Program-made: the position numbers and the translations under genes | Assembly: GCA_025093555.1 (NCBI GenBank) | Contig: JAIWNF010000153.1 | Coordinates: 1 to 23,413, forward strand | Reading direction: 5' to 3' | DNA: 23,413 nucleotides | Source: Circinella umbellata | Lineage: Eukaryota > Mucoromycota > Mucoromycetes > Mucorales > Lichtheimiaceae | Shown here: piece by piece, positions 1-9,927 of the stretch | Layout of the letters: every line of letters begins with the position of its first letter | How positions within the stretch are numbered: the first letter of the stretch is position 1 | Notes under the pieces: generated by a model | Databases searched by the model: none | What the model was told of the DNA's origin: nothing | What the model saw: the letters and a program-made list of their open reading frames with translations, nothing else

Positions 1-55
1 TCTTGTTGTTGAGACATAGTGTAGTTAAAGTAAGGTAAGTAGATAAAAAGATTAA

Positions 56-56
<1 letters not shown>

Positions 57-89
<33 letters not shown>
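57..89. repeat. (TG)16 dinucleotide microsatellite
   Basis: Sixteen uninterrupted TG units. The surrounding 1-560 is AT-rich and shows no open frame or RNA gene that I can support. Confidence 0.95.
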
Positions 90-91
<2 letters not shown>

Positions 92-560
92 ATATAAAAT
101 ATAAATGAAAATGAGAATAGAGATTTAGATAAAAAACAAGGAATTCGTTGAAAAAAATGTTATATCAATCAAATATAATAAAATAAAAGAGACGTTAAAA
201 AGTCAACGAGACCCAAAAGAACAATAATTGAACTGAAGTTTATTAAAATAAAATATTATCTCTATTTATATGAATCTTATTATCAGTGGGATATATTGAT
301 ATGTGTATACGTAAGATTTATATCTGTCATGGCCGTGTGAATTATGAATATAAGATTAATGATATTAAGATTAGACTTTGAGCGGTTGACGATATGATAT
401 ATCTACGCAGCTGTAACCTTATATCATTATAGAAGACGGACTTCTGTGTTCTTATAAATCATGGTCCAAATAGGGAAATACACGAAATGTCAGCAAAGCA
501 TAATTAAAGATACGCTATACTTTAATAATTAGAATGACAAATAATTATCTTTATGAATAA

Positions 561-980
561 TATGTGTTGGATACAACAGACGATCTTCTCAACACTCTCA
601 AAGGGGTAGGGATCAACCCAGTTGAATTTGACCCCCTCGATCCCCAGTATGTTCATGACCCCAAATATCAAGATGCCTCTTCTGAAACTAGAAGCAACGT
701 TGCACACGAACTTCAATGTGCACGAGCACATCGGGCAATACAATATATATGAGCACCAATCAAATATGCTGTAGCCAGAGACTTCCTGGACAAGGGGTGG
801 ATTTCAATAGAGGAACTAAAAGAAATTCTAGCAACAAAATGGTGGCACCCAGATGACACGGAAGATTTGATCCAAAATTTTCAAACAGAAGAAGAAGACA
901 ACTCCAGCATGGACTTTGAATTAACACGACCTAATTTAAAACGCACCATTACACAACAGGGAGACTCCCCTTCTAACTAA
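561..980 (+). pseudogene. LINE ORF1 C-terminal fragment, one in-frame stop
   Basis: The frame reads about 140 codons from 561 to the TAA at 978-980 with one internal TGA at 750-752. After that stop the same frame continues at 753 with an equally coding-like acidic stretch (APIKYAVARDFLDKGW... ending ...TQQGDSPSN). I see no zinc knuckle or RRM in the surviving part. Assignment as ORF1 rests on position directly upstream of a LINE ORF2 in the same strand. In an active element it would encode the RNA-binding nucleocapsid-like protein. The N-terminal part is missing because the frame is closed at 558. Confidence 0.6.
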
Positions 981-1010
981 ACCTAAAACCCCCATACATT
1001 TATATTTTTA

Positions 1011-1048
1011 ACAAAAAAAAAACAAAAAACAAAAAACAAACAAAAAAA
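1011..1048 (+). other. A-rich spacer between LINE ORF1 and ORF2
   Basis: The stretch is almost pure A with scattered C and precedes the ORF2 ATG at 1066 (context AATAATGAG). A-rich inter-ORF spacers occur in two-ORF LINEs; any role in ORF2 translation is inference. Confidence 0.5.
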
Positions 1049-1065
1049 AAGGGAAATAATAAATA

Positions 1066-3264
1066 ATGAGTAATAAACAAATTACCCTTACTATCTTTAA
1101 TATTACTGGTCTCCGTAAACAAGCCATTGACTCAGTACTTTCATATACCCCCGATTCGGATTTACTTTTTCTTACGGAAACATATCTTCTCTCCCCCAAT
1201 AAATACTACACATCCTGGACACAACATCACACATATGGTATCCGTACTACTACCCAACCATCACGAGGAAGATTAGGCATTTCTCTGTTAGTCAATCCCA
1301 ATTGTCCTTACCATGTACATCATCTACCCAACTCTTCTTCCGCATATTCTCTTTATTATCTCTCCTGTATTGTAGCCAATACCCTCATTCATTGTGTATA
1401 CCTTCCTCCAGAAAAAATATCTGATCAATTCGCATTAGAAGTCTTAGAATCATTACCTCTATATTATCCAAACACTGATAATACAATTATTTGCGGCGAC
1501 TTTAATGCACGATTAGGAGATCTAACTGGCGATAATCATGTTAATACAAGGGGTCGACTACTTATTCCTTGGTACCATCGTAACTCACTTACATTATGGA
1601 ATAAAGAGAAAGCATATAGGCAGCCAACATTCCTTCGTTATGCAGGCAGCAGCATAATAGATTTATATTTTAGCACACACCACATCAACAATACAAATAT
1701 CACAATTACGGATGGAAAGTCACATGGCTCAGATCACAAAATGGTACATTTCTCCTTCGAACTCAATAGCACCATACCAGCCAATTCAGCACACCAACTC
1801 CCACAACGACGACGTTTATAGAGACTCAATAAACTGAGTGATAACAGTATAGCACAACAGTATAAAACTCGATTCCAACAACAAATAACCCCACTCACTA
1901 CACAACTCACCGAAAATCTCCAAGCAATAACACAACTTACACCTAAAGAAGATCTTAAAACGATAATTGAAGCATATACTAAAAATCTATATGAATCATT
2001 TTATGATACTTTAGACACTACAATCGGCACTACCTCCGGAAGCCATAAAATCCAATCTGATTTTTGGAATATAGAATTACAACGTTTGACTGATCATCGA
2101 GAGTTCTGCTATCAAAAATGGAGAAATGCACAAGGTATGAATAAATTACGCTGGTGGCTTAAATTCCAACAGGCGAAAGCTCAGGTAAGAAAGGCAATTA
2201 ATAAACGAAGTCGTGAAACTTGGAAATTCTTTTGTCAACAACTAGAAAACAACGACTACAACAAAACAACAGCCAAGATAAAAAAGATAAAAAGAAACCA
2301 CACCCTTTAACCAACCTTTAGTCACCAAAATGGACCAGTAGCCACGGCTGAAACCATGGCAAATCACCTAAAAACAATCTATAATGGACACCTACTAGCA
2401 GAACCACAACATACCAACATACAACTTCACCAACAACGATAAACACCACCAACACATATAGCATCAACACCTTCTTCAGCACATGAATTTCCTCTTACAC
2501 AGGACACTATCAAAGCCGCCCTCGAACGACTCCCTAATAAGAAAGCTCCTGGAGTAGATCATGTACGAAGTGAAATGCTAAAACCAGTAATCGATACACT
2601 TGCTCCTTTTTTACACCTATTGTTCCATCTATGCTGGCTGGCGTCATATACACCAACACAATGGAGAATAGCTCAAATAACACCAATATATAAACGAGGC
2701 TCTCCCGAACAACCAGAACACTTTCGACCTATAAGTCTGACATCAATCCTTCGTAAAACATTTGAATATTGCTTACACGATATTTTACATGAATATAGCC
2801 CTGCACTCGATATAGCACAAGGGGGGTTCCGTCCATCGCGCAGCTCTCTAGACCAAGTGTTTTGCCTACAGGAACTTTGCCATCAGTTCAAGATGACCCA
2901 TAACAGCAAGCAGTTGGTCACTGCATATCTTGATATCCAATCAGCATATGATGCCGTAAACAGAGAAGTGATTTGGTCCATTCTAAGACCTTCTACACCC
3001 CCACCCCTTCTCTCCTTATTACAGAACATGTTTGATGATGTGATGCTCGAAGTAATTATTTCTAACGCTACTTCTCAACGTTTCTCACCAGCTACTGGAG
3101 TCTTACAAGGGTCTATTTTATCTCCCTTTTTATATTCTTTATACAGTAACAGCCTACCAAGTCTACTCAGGAGTACACAATCAAATAATATACAAAGACT
3201 GCAAACTATATCTCAAGATGATGATTTTCAACCTCAACCAGCCATATTACCACAACCACAGTAA
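1066..3264 (+). pseudogene. LINE ORF2: AP endonuclease-reverse transcriptase, broken by three stops
   Basis: One frame runs from ATG 1066 to TAA 3262-3264, interrupted by TAG 1819, TAA 2308 and TAA 2440; coding continues in phase after each. The N-terminal ~250 residues are an exonuclease-endonuclease-phosphatase domain: LTET (catalytic E), ICGDFNARLGD, a SIIDLYFS block and GSDHKMV (catalytic SDH). Then come a linker with WxxE/K-rich helices, the KKAPGVDHVRSEM block, and RT motifs FRPISLTSILRK, QGGFRPSRSSLDQ, motif A AYLDIQSAYDAV (catalytic D) and motif B GVLQGSILSPFLYSLY. Where YADD is expected there is only a QDDD in a poorly matching context (near 3216), after which the frame becomes Q/P/N-rich and stops. 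In a live LINE this protein nicks the target and copies the RNA in place. Here it is a fossil. Confidence 0.9.
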
Positions 3265-3332
3265 CAAAACCAATACCAGCCTAATAATAATACTAATCTT
3301 ATAGTTTAAAATTTATATTTATTATGGAAGAC

Positions 3333-3695
3333 TAGCGTTCTTCATCTCATCTGACATCCGCTCATCTGATCCACATCCGCATCCGCATCTGCAAGTTCGG
3401 ATGCGGATGGGCCTTTACGGATGCGGATGCGGATGCGGATGCGGATGGGTGTATCATCCGATCCGATGATGCAGTCATCCGAAAGATTGAAAGTGGTAAT
3501 GGGTTTTTTTATAGGTGTTTATAAAAAAAACATAAAAATATTGGATTGAAAAAGTGTGCCGCATTTTTAATGCAAGTGTAGCAAGTCAATAAATGTGACA
3601 AATATTATTTTATCAACTCGAAGATTCATCAAACTTTTTAGATCTAAACTTTTTGAAATGATCTAATCCCAAAGATGTTGAAATGTTATTACTTG
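3333..3695 (-). mobile_element. Truncated, inverted copy of the GGATGC TIR transposon
   Basis: It starts with TAGCGTTCTTCA, the reverse complement of the right ends at 12494-12505 and 21488-21499. CATCCG/CGGATG hexamers follow, then about 220 bp that match the reverse complement of the right-hand interior of the two long copies (for example the stretch around ATGCGGCAC... and AGATCTAAA). Similarity stops abruptly after ATTACTTG at 3695, where the long copies continue with a different sequence. The left part and left terminal repeat are missing. It abuts the LINE remnant. Confidence 0.9.
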
Positions 3696-3897
3696 CACTA
3701 TGTATGAGTTGGTCTATTTATATGAGTTGTTGATTATGATGGGTTATCTCTGGTATATCATCTAAAGAATATATCTTAAAGAATGTTATCTTAAGGTAGC
3801 ATAACCTTATTCTTAGCAAGATCCTTTTTAGCTTTATCAGGGGTAAACCCTTAGAATCTCCAGTATTTTACACTCTTAATTCCAGGACACTACAGCT
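3696..3897. other. Gene-free AT-rich spacer
   Basis: No open frame with coding character, no RNA gene and no repeat recognised between the two repeat copies. Confidence 0.5.
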
Positions 3898-4205
3898 TGT
3901 AAACAGAAAAGGTAAACTTATACTTATTTTTTTTAGCACACCGGAAATTTACTAGTTGCCCCCACAAAAAAAAATCCATGTCGTGTTATATTTCTACCAC
4001 TACCATAACTTTTTTCTTCACTATAAACTTTTTTATCACTATAGTTTTTTTTTCCTACTATAACTTTCTTTTCCCATTATAACTTCTTTTTTCCCATTAT
4101 AACTTTTTTTCTACTAGAACCCATTTTCCCGCTATAACTTTTTATTACTACAATTTTTTTTACTACAATTCTTTTTTTATTATAACTTATTTATTTCCTA
4201 TTATG
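3898..4205 (-). repeat. A/T strand-asymmetric minisatellite repeat, copy 1
   Basis: A leader TGTAAACAGAAAAGGTAAAC, a GCCCCCAC(A)n block and a degenerate tandem of roughly 17-22 bp units built on ACTATAACTTTTTT. The same order of blocks appears in reverse complement at 21828-22073, so this is a dispersed repeat family rather than chance low complexity. No ORF or terminal repeats were recognised. Confidence 0.8.
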
Positions 4206-4635
4206 TTTTTCAAACCAAAATAATAAAATCATCTAAAAATGATGCACCTTTGTTACCAATGTTTTACTTTTCTTAAATGATCTCAAACAACTACTATACA
4301 CAATCTTGTAAAACACCTTCTCTCATAAAAAAATACTGTGACATCTACTATATAGCCTAGATTTTCATCTAATTGATTCTTTTGCATTACGGATTACAGA
4401 TTCAATCTAGATTTTTACGAAATGGATTCGGATTGCAATTCTCTAATCTATGGACAATCTGGATTTCCAAAAATCTGATCCAGATCAGTCTACTAAGAGC
4501 CCTGGTAAAGACCATTAAAGCAGATGATCCTTCAAGTTTTGCCATATGCTTTGGTACTTTAAAGGAATGGTGTAATAGCGCATGACTGATTATTGTATAC
4601 TTACAATCGGGTTCTATCAGCCAGTTTATGAGGAA
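4206..4635. other. Gene-free stretch with ATTCGGATT-like motifs
   Basis: An open frame at 4373-4585 starts only with TTG and matches nothing I know. Around 4390-4480 the short words CGGATT/AATCT recur in both orientations, which could be an old transposon end, but no copy of it is visible elsewhere in the window. Confidence 0.35.
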
Positions 4636-4947
4636 GCGTAATGGTTAAATATTGGTAGAAAGAAAAGGGGCTCGAGAATATATATGATAAAAATGAATTA
4701 CTGTTTCCTGGTTGTCAGGAAACCCTTTATTTATATACGTCGAAATATCAGGGGCTAATTTACATCTAACTAATATATATCTAATATCAATGATCAACAT
4801 TTCTATATAGAATAACTATCCTAATATTTCTATATCCAACCATGTGCTCAACCATGCTATCGTCTATCCTTAGTATTCCGCGGATAAGCATGTAGATCAA
4901 CAACCTTATGGTTGAATATATCGTCGTAATGGTCTTACACCATTACA
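4636..4947. repeat. Possible degenerate solo LTR
   Basis: GTAATGGTTAAA near 4638 and ACACCATTAC ending near 4945 are mutually inverted ends (GTAATGGT/ACCATTAC). Fungal LTRs of the TGTAATGG...CCATTACA type look like this, and the interior is about 310 bp, a normal LTR size. However, the 5' TG is not preserved, no target-site duplication is clear, and the right end also forms a local hairpin (GTAATGGT CTTAC ACCATTAC). Weak call. Confidence 0.3.
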
Positions 4948-4999
4948 AAATGTTAGAATTACAAAAAAATTATTATCTTTAAATATAAATAATGAAAAA

Positions 5000-5341
5000 A
5001 TGGAAGTTGATAATTATAGTAATGAAAATATAGAAAATAGTAGTAAACATGATATACTAAAATTTAATGAAAAAAAGCGAAGAAGAAAAGGAAAAGAAAG
5101 TAGCATACAGTTTGTAAGAAATGTAGAAAGTTCTAATGAATCATATGAAATAGAAAAAATTATTGGGCATAAATATGAAAATCATATATATATGTTTTCA
5201 ATTAAATGGAAGAATTATAGTCATAAACATAATAGCTGTTTTTCACCTGATAAATTTAATGAAAAGGATATACTGCAAGCATATATTGAGAAACATAATA
5301 TAGATATAGAATTATACATTTTTAAGGTAAAATGTTATTAA
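5000..5341 (+). CDS. Small chromodomain protein (HP1-like reader module)
   Basis: 113 aa from ATG 5000. Residues 1-45 are polar, with a basic cluster EKKRRRKGKE (24-33) that could be a nuclear signal. Residues 49-100 read as a chromodomain: YEIEKIIGH, a beta-strand YMFSIKWKNY, then NSCFSPDKF and a C-terminal helix DILQAYIEKHN. The aromatic cage positions Y49, W70 and Y73 have exactly the 21/3 spacing of Y24, W45 and Y48 in Drosophila HP1, so methyl-lysine binding is plausible. The normally conserved W of NTWEP is C80. Codon use is far more AT-biased than in the transposase genes. A GTAAAA at 5327 could be a splice donor, so this may be only the first exon of a longer gene. It could also be a fragment left from a chromodomain retroelement, but no integrase is adjacent. 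Confidence 0.65.
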   Translation: MEVDNYSNENIENSSKHDILKFNEKKRRRKGKESSIQFVRNVESSNESYEIEKIIGHKYENHIYMFSIKWKNYSHKHNSCFSPDKFNEKDILQAYIEKHNIDIELYIFKVKCY

Positions 5342-6689
5342 AACATAAGAAAAAGGGATTTCCTATAGTTATTTTTATTGGTTTTCTTTTTTATAATAGC
5401 ATTACCTGTCATATGGCACACGTCAATCCTTCATCTCAGATAATTAAAATATAAACTATATATAAAAAACAATAAAATAATATTACATCAGTTGCTTTTT
5501 TAATACACAAATAATAATTCTACCACAATAACACTTTATATACAATATACAAATATAATAATCAAACATAATTTATTTATTCACAATCACATAATACACA
5601 ATTTAACATCATATAACATTATCTACAAATACAGGAAAATACACATCTAAAACATATATATATAAAACTTGTAATAGAAATAATTATCATATATCTTTTT
5701 ATCTTAATATTGTTTTCATATAATAAAATATCTGAAAGATTCTCACAAGACTTATTCTGTTATCATTTTTATACTTACCCTATTTTCCTGTTAAATTCAT
5801 ATCCATAAATACCACATTACCTACTTTTTTTTTTTCCTTTTTTGAGGAGCATGATTTGGATTATGCTTTCTACAGACATATTTTTTTTATTACCATTCTC
5901 AGTTATTTTTTTTTCTTTTACAGCAGAATTTCCCATCATCTTTTCCTTTCTTAAATGTGTATATACACAAATTATCATTAATATTTAAGTATAGAAAATG
6001 ATCACTTGAAAATAAATTCTTTATTTTTTTAAATTTTTCAACTATATTTTATTTAATAAAAATGATCGAATTCATTTCTCATAAAAGTATCTATTTCCTT
6101 GCATAGAGTATTACGAAGTTTAATGGTTAATTGGAAGAAAATCATTAATAGCAATATGCACAATTTAAAACTCAGAAGTTGAAAAAATCCAATATTTTAT
6201 CAAATATCAGCATAATACTGGATGATGTAGACTTGTGTCCAGTTGAGGCATTCAAAGGTTTAGTCACCCAGGCAGGTCTTCAAGTGATTCTTTCTCTGTA
6301 ACCAGCACTCTATCAGTTCAGGTTCCGTAAATCCAGTAAGCTACTCCAGTTTTATCTGAATAAAATTGCACTTACAATTATTACATTTTATTCAAATTGC
6401 TACCTTAACAAAAAAACATTTTTACGGTTTGTTGTCAAATTAGCTGTAACGTTCTTTAAAGTACTTAAAACAGAATTTTGAGTAAAAGTCACTTTTTGTT
6501 ACTGTTCAAAACAATATTAATCATTCAACTATCATGCGTTTCCAAAAAACGCAAATTTTGAATATTAAAAGTCAACACAATAAAAATAAAAATATGTGTG
6601 CGCATACACGGTGACAATAAATGTTTGTGTAAGCATGCACAACTACAGTTTTTTGAGAACGCTGACCAATTTCCAATTTTTTAATGAAA
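5342..6689. other. Gene-free AT-rich region
   Basis: Mostly T-rich and A-rich tracts. A minus-strand patch around 6233-6345 reads briefly like protein (GFTEPELIECWLQRKNHLK) but is closed by stops on both sides. A GTAAGTAT donor-like word occurs on the minus strand near 5780. Neither can be built into a gene. Confidence 0.4.
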
Positions 6690-7020
6690 TGCTTCATGGC
6701 TCCGCGTTGTTTCGGGTGCACAAATTATGAAAACCGCGCTTGCATAAAAAGTAAACGTTTACAATTTTTATTGTATTGTTTTATTTCAAAGAAGCAGTTT
6801 GAATTTGTGTGATTAACCGTTACCGCGTTGTTACGGGTGTGTACGCGGCAGTCTTTACAGAGTTTAATAACATGTCCCCTCAAATATTCTGGGTAAGTAA
6901 CGAAACAGCGCGGCTCCCCGAATCACTGCGGCGACTTTTAACGGAACATTGCGGCCACTCGATTCAACGCGGCGACTTTTTAACGAAACATTGTGGCGAC
7001 TTTTAGGTCGATCTTCGACC
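6690..7020. other. CpG-rich patch in AT-rich surroundings
   Basis: CG dinucleotides are dense here (GCGGCGAC, CCGCGTTGTT, GTACGCGGC) and rare on both sides. The word CCGCGTTGTTNCGGGTG occurs twice (6701 and 6822 areas). A perfect 6-bp stem, GGTCGA TCT TCGACC, lies at 7006-7020. Open frames across it are short and contain repeat-derived peptides, so I do not call a gene. Confidence 0.55.
6928..7007. repeat. Two-copy tandem repeat, period about 41 bp
   Basis: GCGGCGACTTTTAACGGAAC at 6928 recurs as GCGGCGACTTTTTAACGAAA at 6969, each followed by CATTG(C/T)GGC; a third partial GGCGACTTTTAGG follows at 6995. Confidence 0.85.
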
Positions 7021-8886
7021 AGTAGTGGGCTTTAATTTTACAGCTCAAGTTACAGCATCGGCTGTATATAATCTGACAATGAAATTCACGTTATTGTGCA
7101 CACGCCCTTATTTCACCCAACTGGGTTTGAAATTTGGTAGTATTTTTTTGAGTGAAATAAAAATTATAAGAGTAGAAAAATAATACTAAGAGAAAAAAAA
7201 CTCCTTTTTTCCATCTTAATCATAACTATCTTCATCACGGCCCAACACCTACAACTCTAATGAGACCATTGGGTAATATATTAGAAACCACAAACAAAAT
7301 TAAAAGACAACCTTGTTGTGAGATTCAAAGAAAAATACAAATATAAATATAACAGGTAAAAAAAGCTGTTTTTTTTTTCTTTTGACTTAGGTTCTCATAA
7401 TGACGAACAATGGTTATACGGCAAAGACGCACATTGGAGGTAAATATATGGGAGGCATGACTTATTTCTTTTATAATACATGGTGTAATGTAAAGGGGGA
7501 ACGTATAACATTTTTTTGTATACTTACCCAAAAGTTTGCTTTTTTTTATTTATTTATAATCGATCACTCTCTATTTTTTATTATTTTTGGTGCCTGATTA
7601 TATATAACAAAAAAAACCTATGTTGCTCTAATATGTTAAAAGCACTAATGTATCTTTGAATATCATTTAGTTGAATAGATGAGGTAACAGTATTGCTGCT
7701 GTTGTTGTATGTAAAAAAAAAGTAGTATACATACTTTTCGGTATATATAAAATGGAAGGATACATATGGATGGTTTTATTTGTGCTGGATCGTGTTTGAT
7801 GTGTAATATATATAATATACATAAATTGTTTGAATCAAAGGGATCAAGACATAGCAATAGTTTTTATTTATTGGGATTAATATTAAATATGCATGGAAGA
7901 TATATATATATATCACTACAAAAAATGTGGGGTATTAATAGGATATCAATAGGGTATCAATAATCTGATAGTAAACTATTAGGTCACCTTGGCAAAGCAT
8001 ATAGAAACCGTGATATTTTTCCCACTGAAAATAATAACATTCTGAGCTTTGAACGGTGAAAGGAGTTTTTTTTTAACATGCAGGAAGACTAGATTAAACT
8101 AATACTTTTTTAACAGATTACTTTTTCTTGTTTGAATTTACGAAATGGACAAGTAGTAAATCAAAGTGAAGTACAAATAATGTTTAGTCAATATACTCAA
8201 GAGAACAATATAGTATTATTTTTTATATGAAGAGTGGAAGATAATTTTAAAAAAAATTTTATACGAATAGTGAGAAAAGTAAAGGTTCACGTTTTGCAAA
8301 CTCTCTTTAAATCTGTTCTAGCGCAACATCACCAACACTCCACACACCATCATCATCGCCATTTTTTTGAATTGTTTAACAATACTAGAAGGGACAGGGA
8401 AGAAGAGAGTGAAGGAAGAGAAGAGGAAAGGAGAACGAGAATCAGAGTTTTAGTCTCCTAATCAATACAACTGCGTTAAATGAGGTACTCAAGGGTAGTA
8501 TTGGTGCAATCAAGGAAACACATGATTTATAGTAATGGCAAAATAAAATAAAAAAGGAATGGGAAACTAAAAGACCATCATTTTTCAAAAAACTGTGAGA
8601 AAGGAGCGGAACTTTTTATATGCTCTTTTTTTTTATACCTTCTTTTTTTACACGCTCTTCTTTATATATGTTCTTTTTTTATATACACCATCTCTTTTTT
8701 TATTTTGACCCTCTGACATCAATACTATTTATTTTACTTTACTTCTTTTTTCTTTTTTCTGTCTTCATCCATTGATATAAAAATTTATAAATCCAGATTT
8801 ATACTTTTAATATTAAAGGAATTTCAATTAGCTTTTTTTTATTAAAAAAAACCCAAGCCCAAGCCCAACTACCCTCCGTTTTTTAA
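7021..8886. other. Long gene-free AT-rich region
   Basis: Contains only short frames. The one at 8234-8461 has a GTG start and encodes His-rich then Arg/Glu-rich low complexity, so it is not called. A 9-bp inverted repeat TTATTTCAC/GTGAAATAA spans about 7107-7165, and a TA microsatellite lies near 7900-7912. No RNA gene recognised. Confidence 0.4.
8590..8715. repeat. Degenerate pyrimidine-rich tandem repeat
   Basis: Five or so units of about 20 bp with the pattern TATAYRCTCTTTTTTT between 8610 and 8702. It lies just downstream of the minus-strand gene ending at 8887. Confidence 0.6.
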
Positions 8887-9796
8887 CTATTGCTTCATCC
8901 ATCGCGGCAACTCTTTTGGAACTGCTTGTTCCATCGGGATGATGGAACGAGTTACTCTGCTACTCTGGTGTCTTCTGATCCTAATATTGGCAACGTGCAT
9001 TTCGTCTAACCTATCCAAGAACCTATTTGCCTATTGTTATGCTATTAATATACTTTTTATTGAATATATAATTAGGGAATGAATCTTGATGTAATAACTT
9101 ACATTATTGGACCTATAAGATGGACGAAGTACCAAATTGGGGACTGTTGTTGGATCTTCATCATCTGATTCTTCGTCAGACGTGTATTTTCGGTTCAGTA
9201 ACATTTCCATACCAGCCGTTGGGAAATCCTCTTCCAAGGATCTTTTGTGGCGGTCCAACATGTTTCGCCGACGTGCAAGTTTCTATTCAACATATTAATG
9301 ATACTTTATGATATTTCAAGGCTATTAATTTTTTTTTGTTATGATGATACTAACTTTTTCTTTACGATTTCCACGACGATTACGGCGATTGATTCTGTCT
9401 TGTTTTGCTGGATCACGGCAGGAAAGCGCCCGTTTGTTGTAAAAGTGATCCTTGCATATTCTTCGCAATCTCTGTGCAAAAACGGGTACATCCACAAACT
9501 CTTCTTTATATCCCAACAGGACGAGGCACATCCTACTCTGAATAACCTTGTTGGTACCTTGTAAAGCAGGCAACGAAAAGTCGTACTGGAGCTTGTAAAC
9601 GTGGACTATCTCATCATATGTATCACAGATGTGTTGCTATAAATATTGAACAGGATTAGGGGCGAAAAAAAACAGTAAGAACTGCTTGATTGGATATGGT
9701 AAAAATTGAATTACTTACACTAAGTATGTTTAAATGGGAATATGGTATAGGATTGCGCTCGATAAAATCGGTGTTATTAGTATTATTGTTATCCAT
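8887..9796 (-). CDS. Four-exon gene for a 227-aa charged protein of unknown function
   Basis: Exons on the minus strand: 9796-9719, 9636-9355, 9282-9103 and 9030-8887. Introns of 82, 72 and 72 nt begin GTAAGT, GTTAGT and GTAAGT, end in AG, and are all phase 0. The splice joins one open frame of 26+94+60+47 codons from ATG 9796 to TAG 8887-8889. Exon 2 begins QHICDTYDEIVHVYKLQYDF and ends in a very basic tract (RINRRNRRGNRKEK) that continues into exon 3 as KLARRRNMLDRHKR. Exon 3 then has an acidic patch SDEESDDED followed by VLRPSYRS. Exon 4 ends in LPRWMKQ. I recognise no catalytic motif and no membrane segment. The basic/acidic pattern suggests a nucleic-acid or nuclear protein (inference). 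It is divergent from the membrane-protein gene at 9928. Four exons in perfect phase argue for a real, intact gene. Confidence 0.85.
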
Positions 9797-9927
9797 CCTT
9801 AAAAAAAGGTAAGTTGTTAATATTCAGTGTTGATAATTATAATGACAAAAAAATATTGTTCAACTAAAACAAATATATCAATTACTACATACGTTAGATC
9901 CAAGGTAAAAAAAATAGAAAAGGATTG
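9797..9927. promoter_or_regulatory. Divergent intergenic region of two spliced genes
   Basis: 131 bp separate the two opposing ATG codons (9796 minus, 9928 plus), so both promoters or 5' UTRs must share this space unless upstream non-coding exons exist. I see no clear TATA box or other defined element. Confidence 0.4.

Larger units (their letters stand above)
561..3332 (+). mobile_element. Degenerate LINE (non-LTR) retrotransposon remnant
   Basis: Two consecutive plus-strand reading frames are visible: an ORF1 tail (561-980), then an apurinic endonuclease plus reverse transcriptase ORF2 (1066-3264), separated by an A-rich spacer at 1011-1048. The order ORF1, EN, RT without LTRs is that of a LINE. 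The 5' side is cut off, since a stop at 558 immediately precedes the recognisable frame. The 3' side is also incomplete: no clear YxDD box, no region beyond the RT palm, and no poly-A or tandem tail before a DNA transposon starts at 3333. At least four in-frame stops show that it is dead. The exact clade cannot be assigned by eye. Confidence 0.85.

Noticed and set aside
522..743. 73-codon minus-strand frame
   Set aside because: Antisense to the LINE ORF1 fragment, which explains it.
4373..4585. 70-codon frame
   Set aside because: TTG start, no domain, and overlaps short inverted CGGATT words rather than coding-like sequence.
5780..5960. Possible minus-strand exon with a GTAAGTAT donor
   Set aside because: Lys-rich low complexity, no acceptor/exon partner found in phase.
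6233..6345. Minus-strand protein-like patch (GFTEPELIECWLQRKNH)
   Set aside because: Closed by stops on both sides and not extendable by plausible splicing.
6809..7006. 65-codon frame across the CpG-rich patch
   Set aside because: Non-ATG start and its second half is the translated tandem repeat.
8234..8461. 75-codon frame rich in His then Arg/Glu
   Set aside because: GTG start, low-complexity composition from CAT/CAC and GAR repeats, no splice partner.
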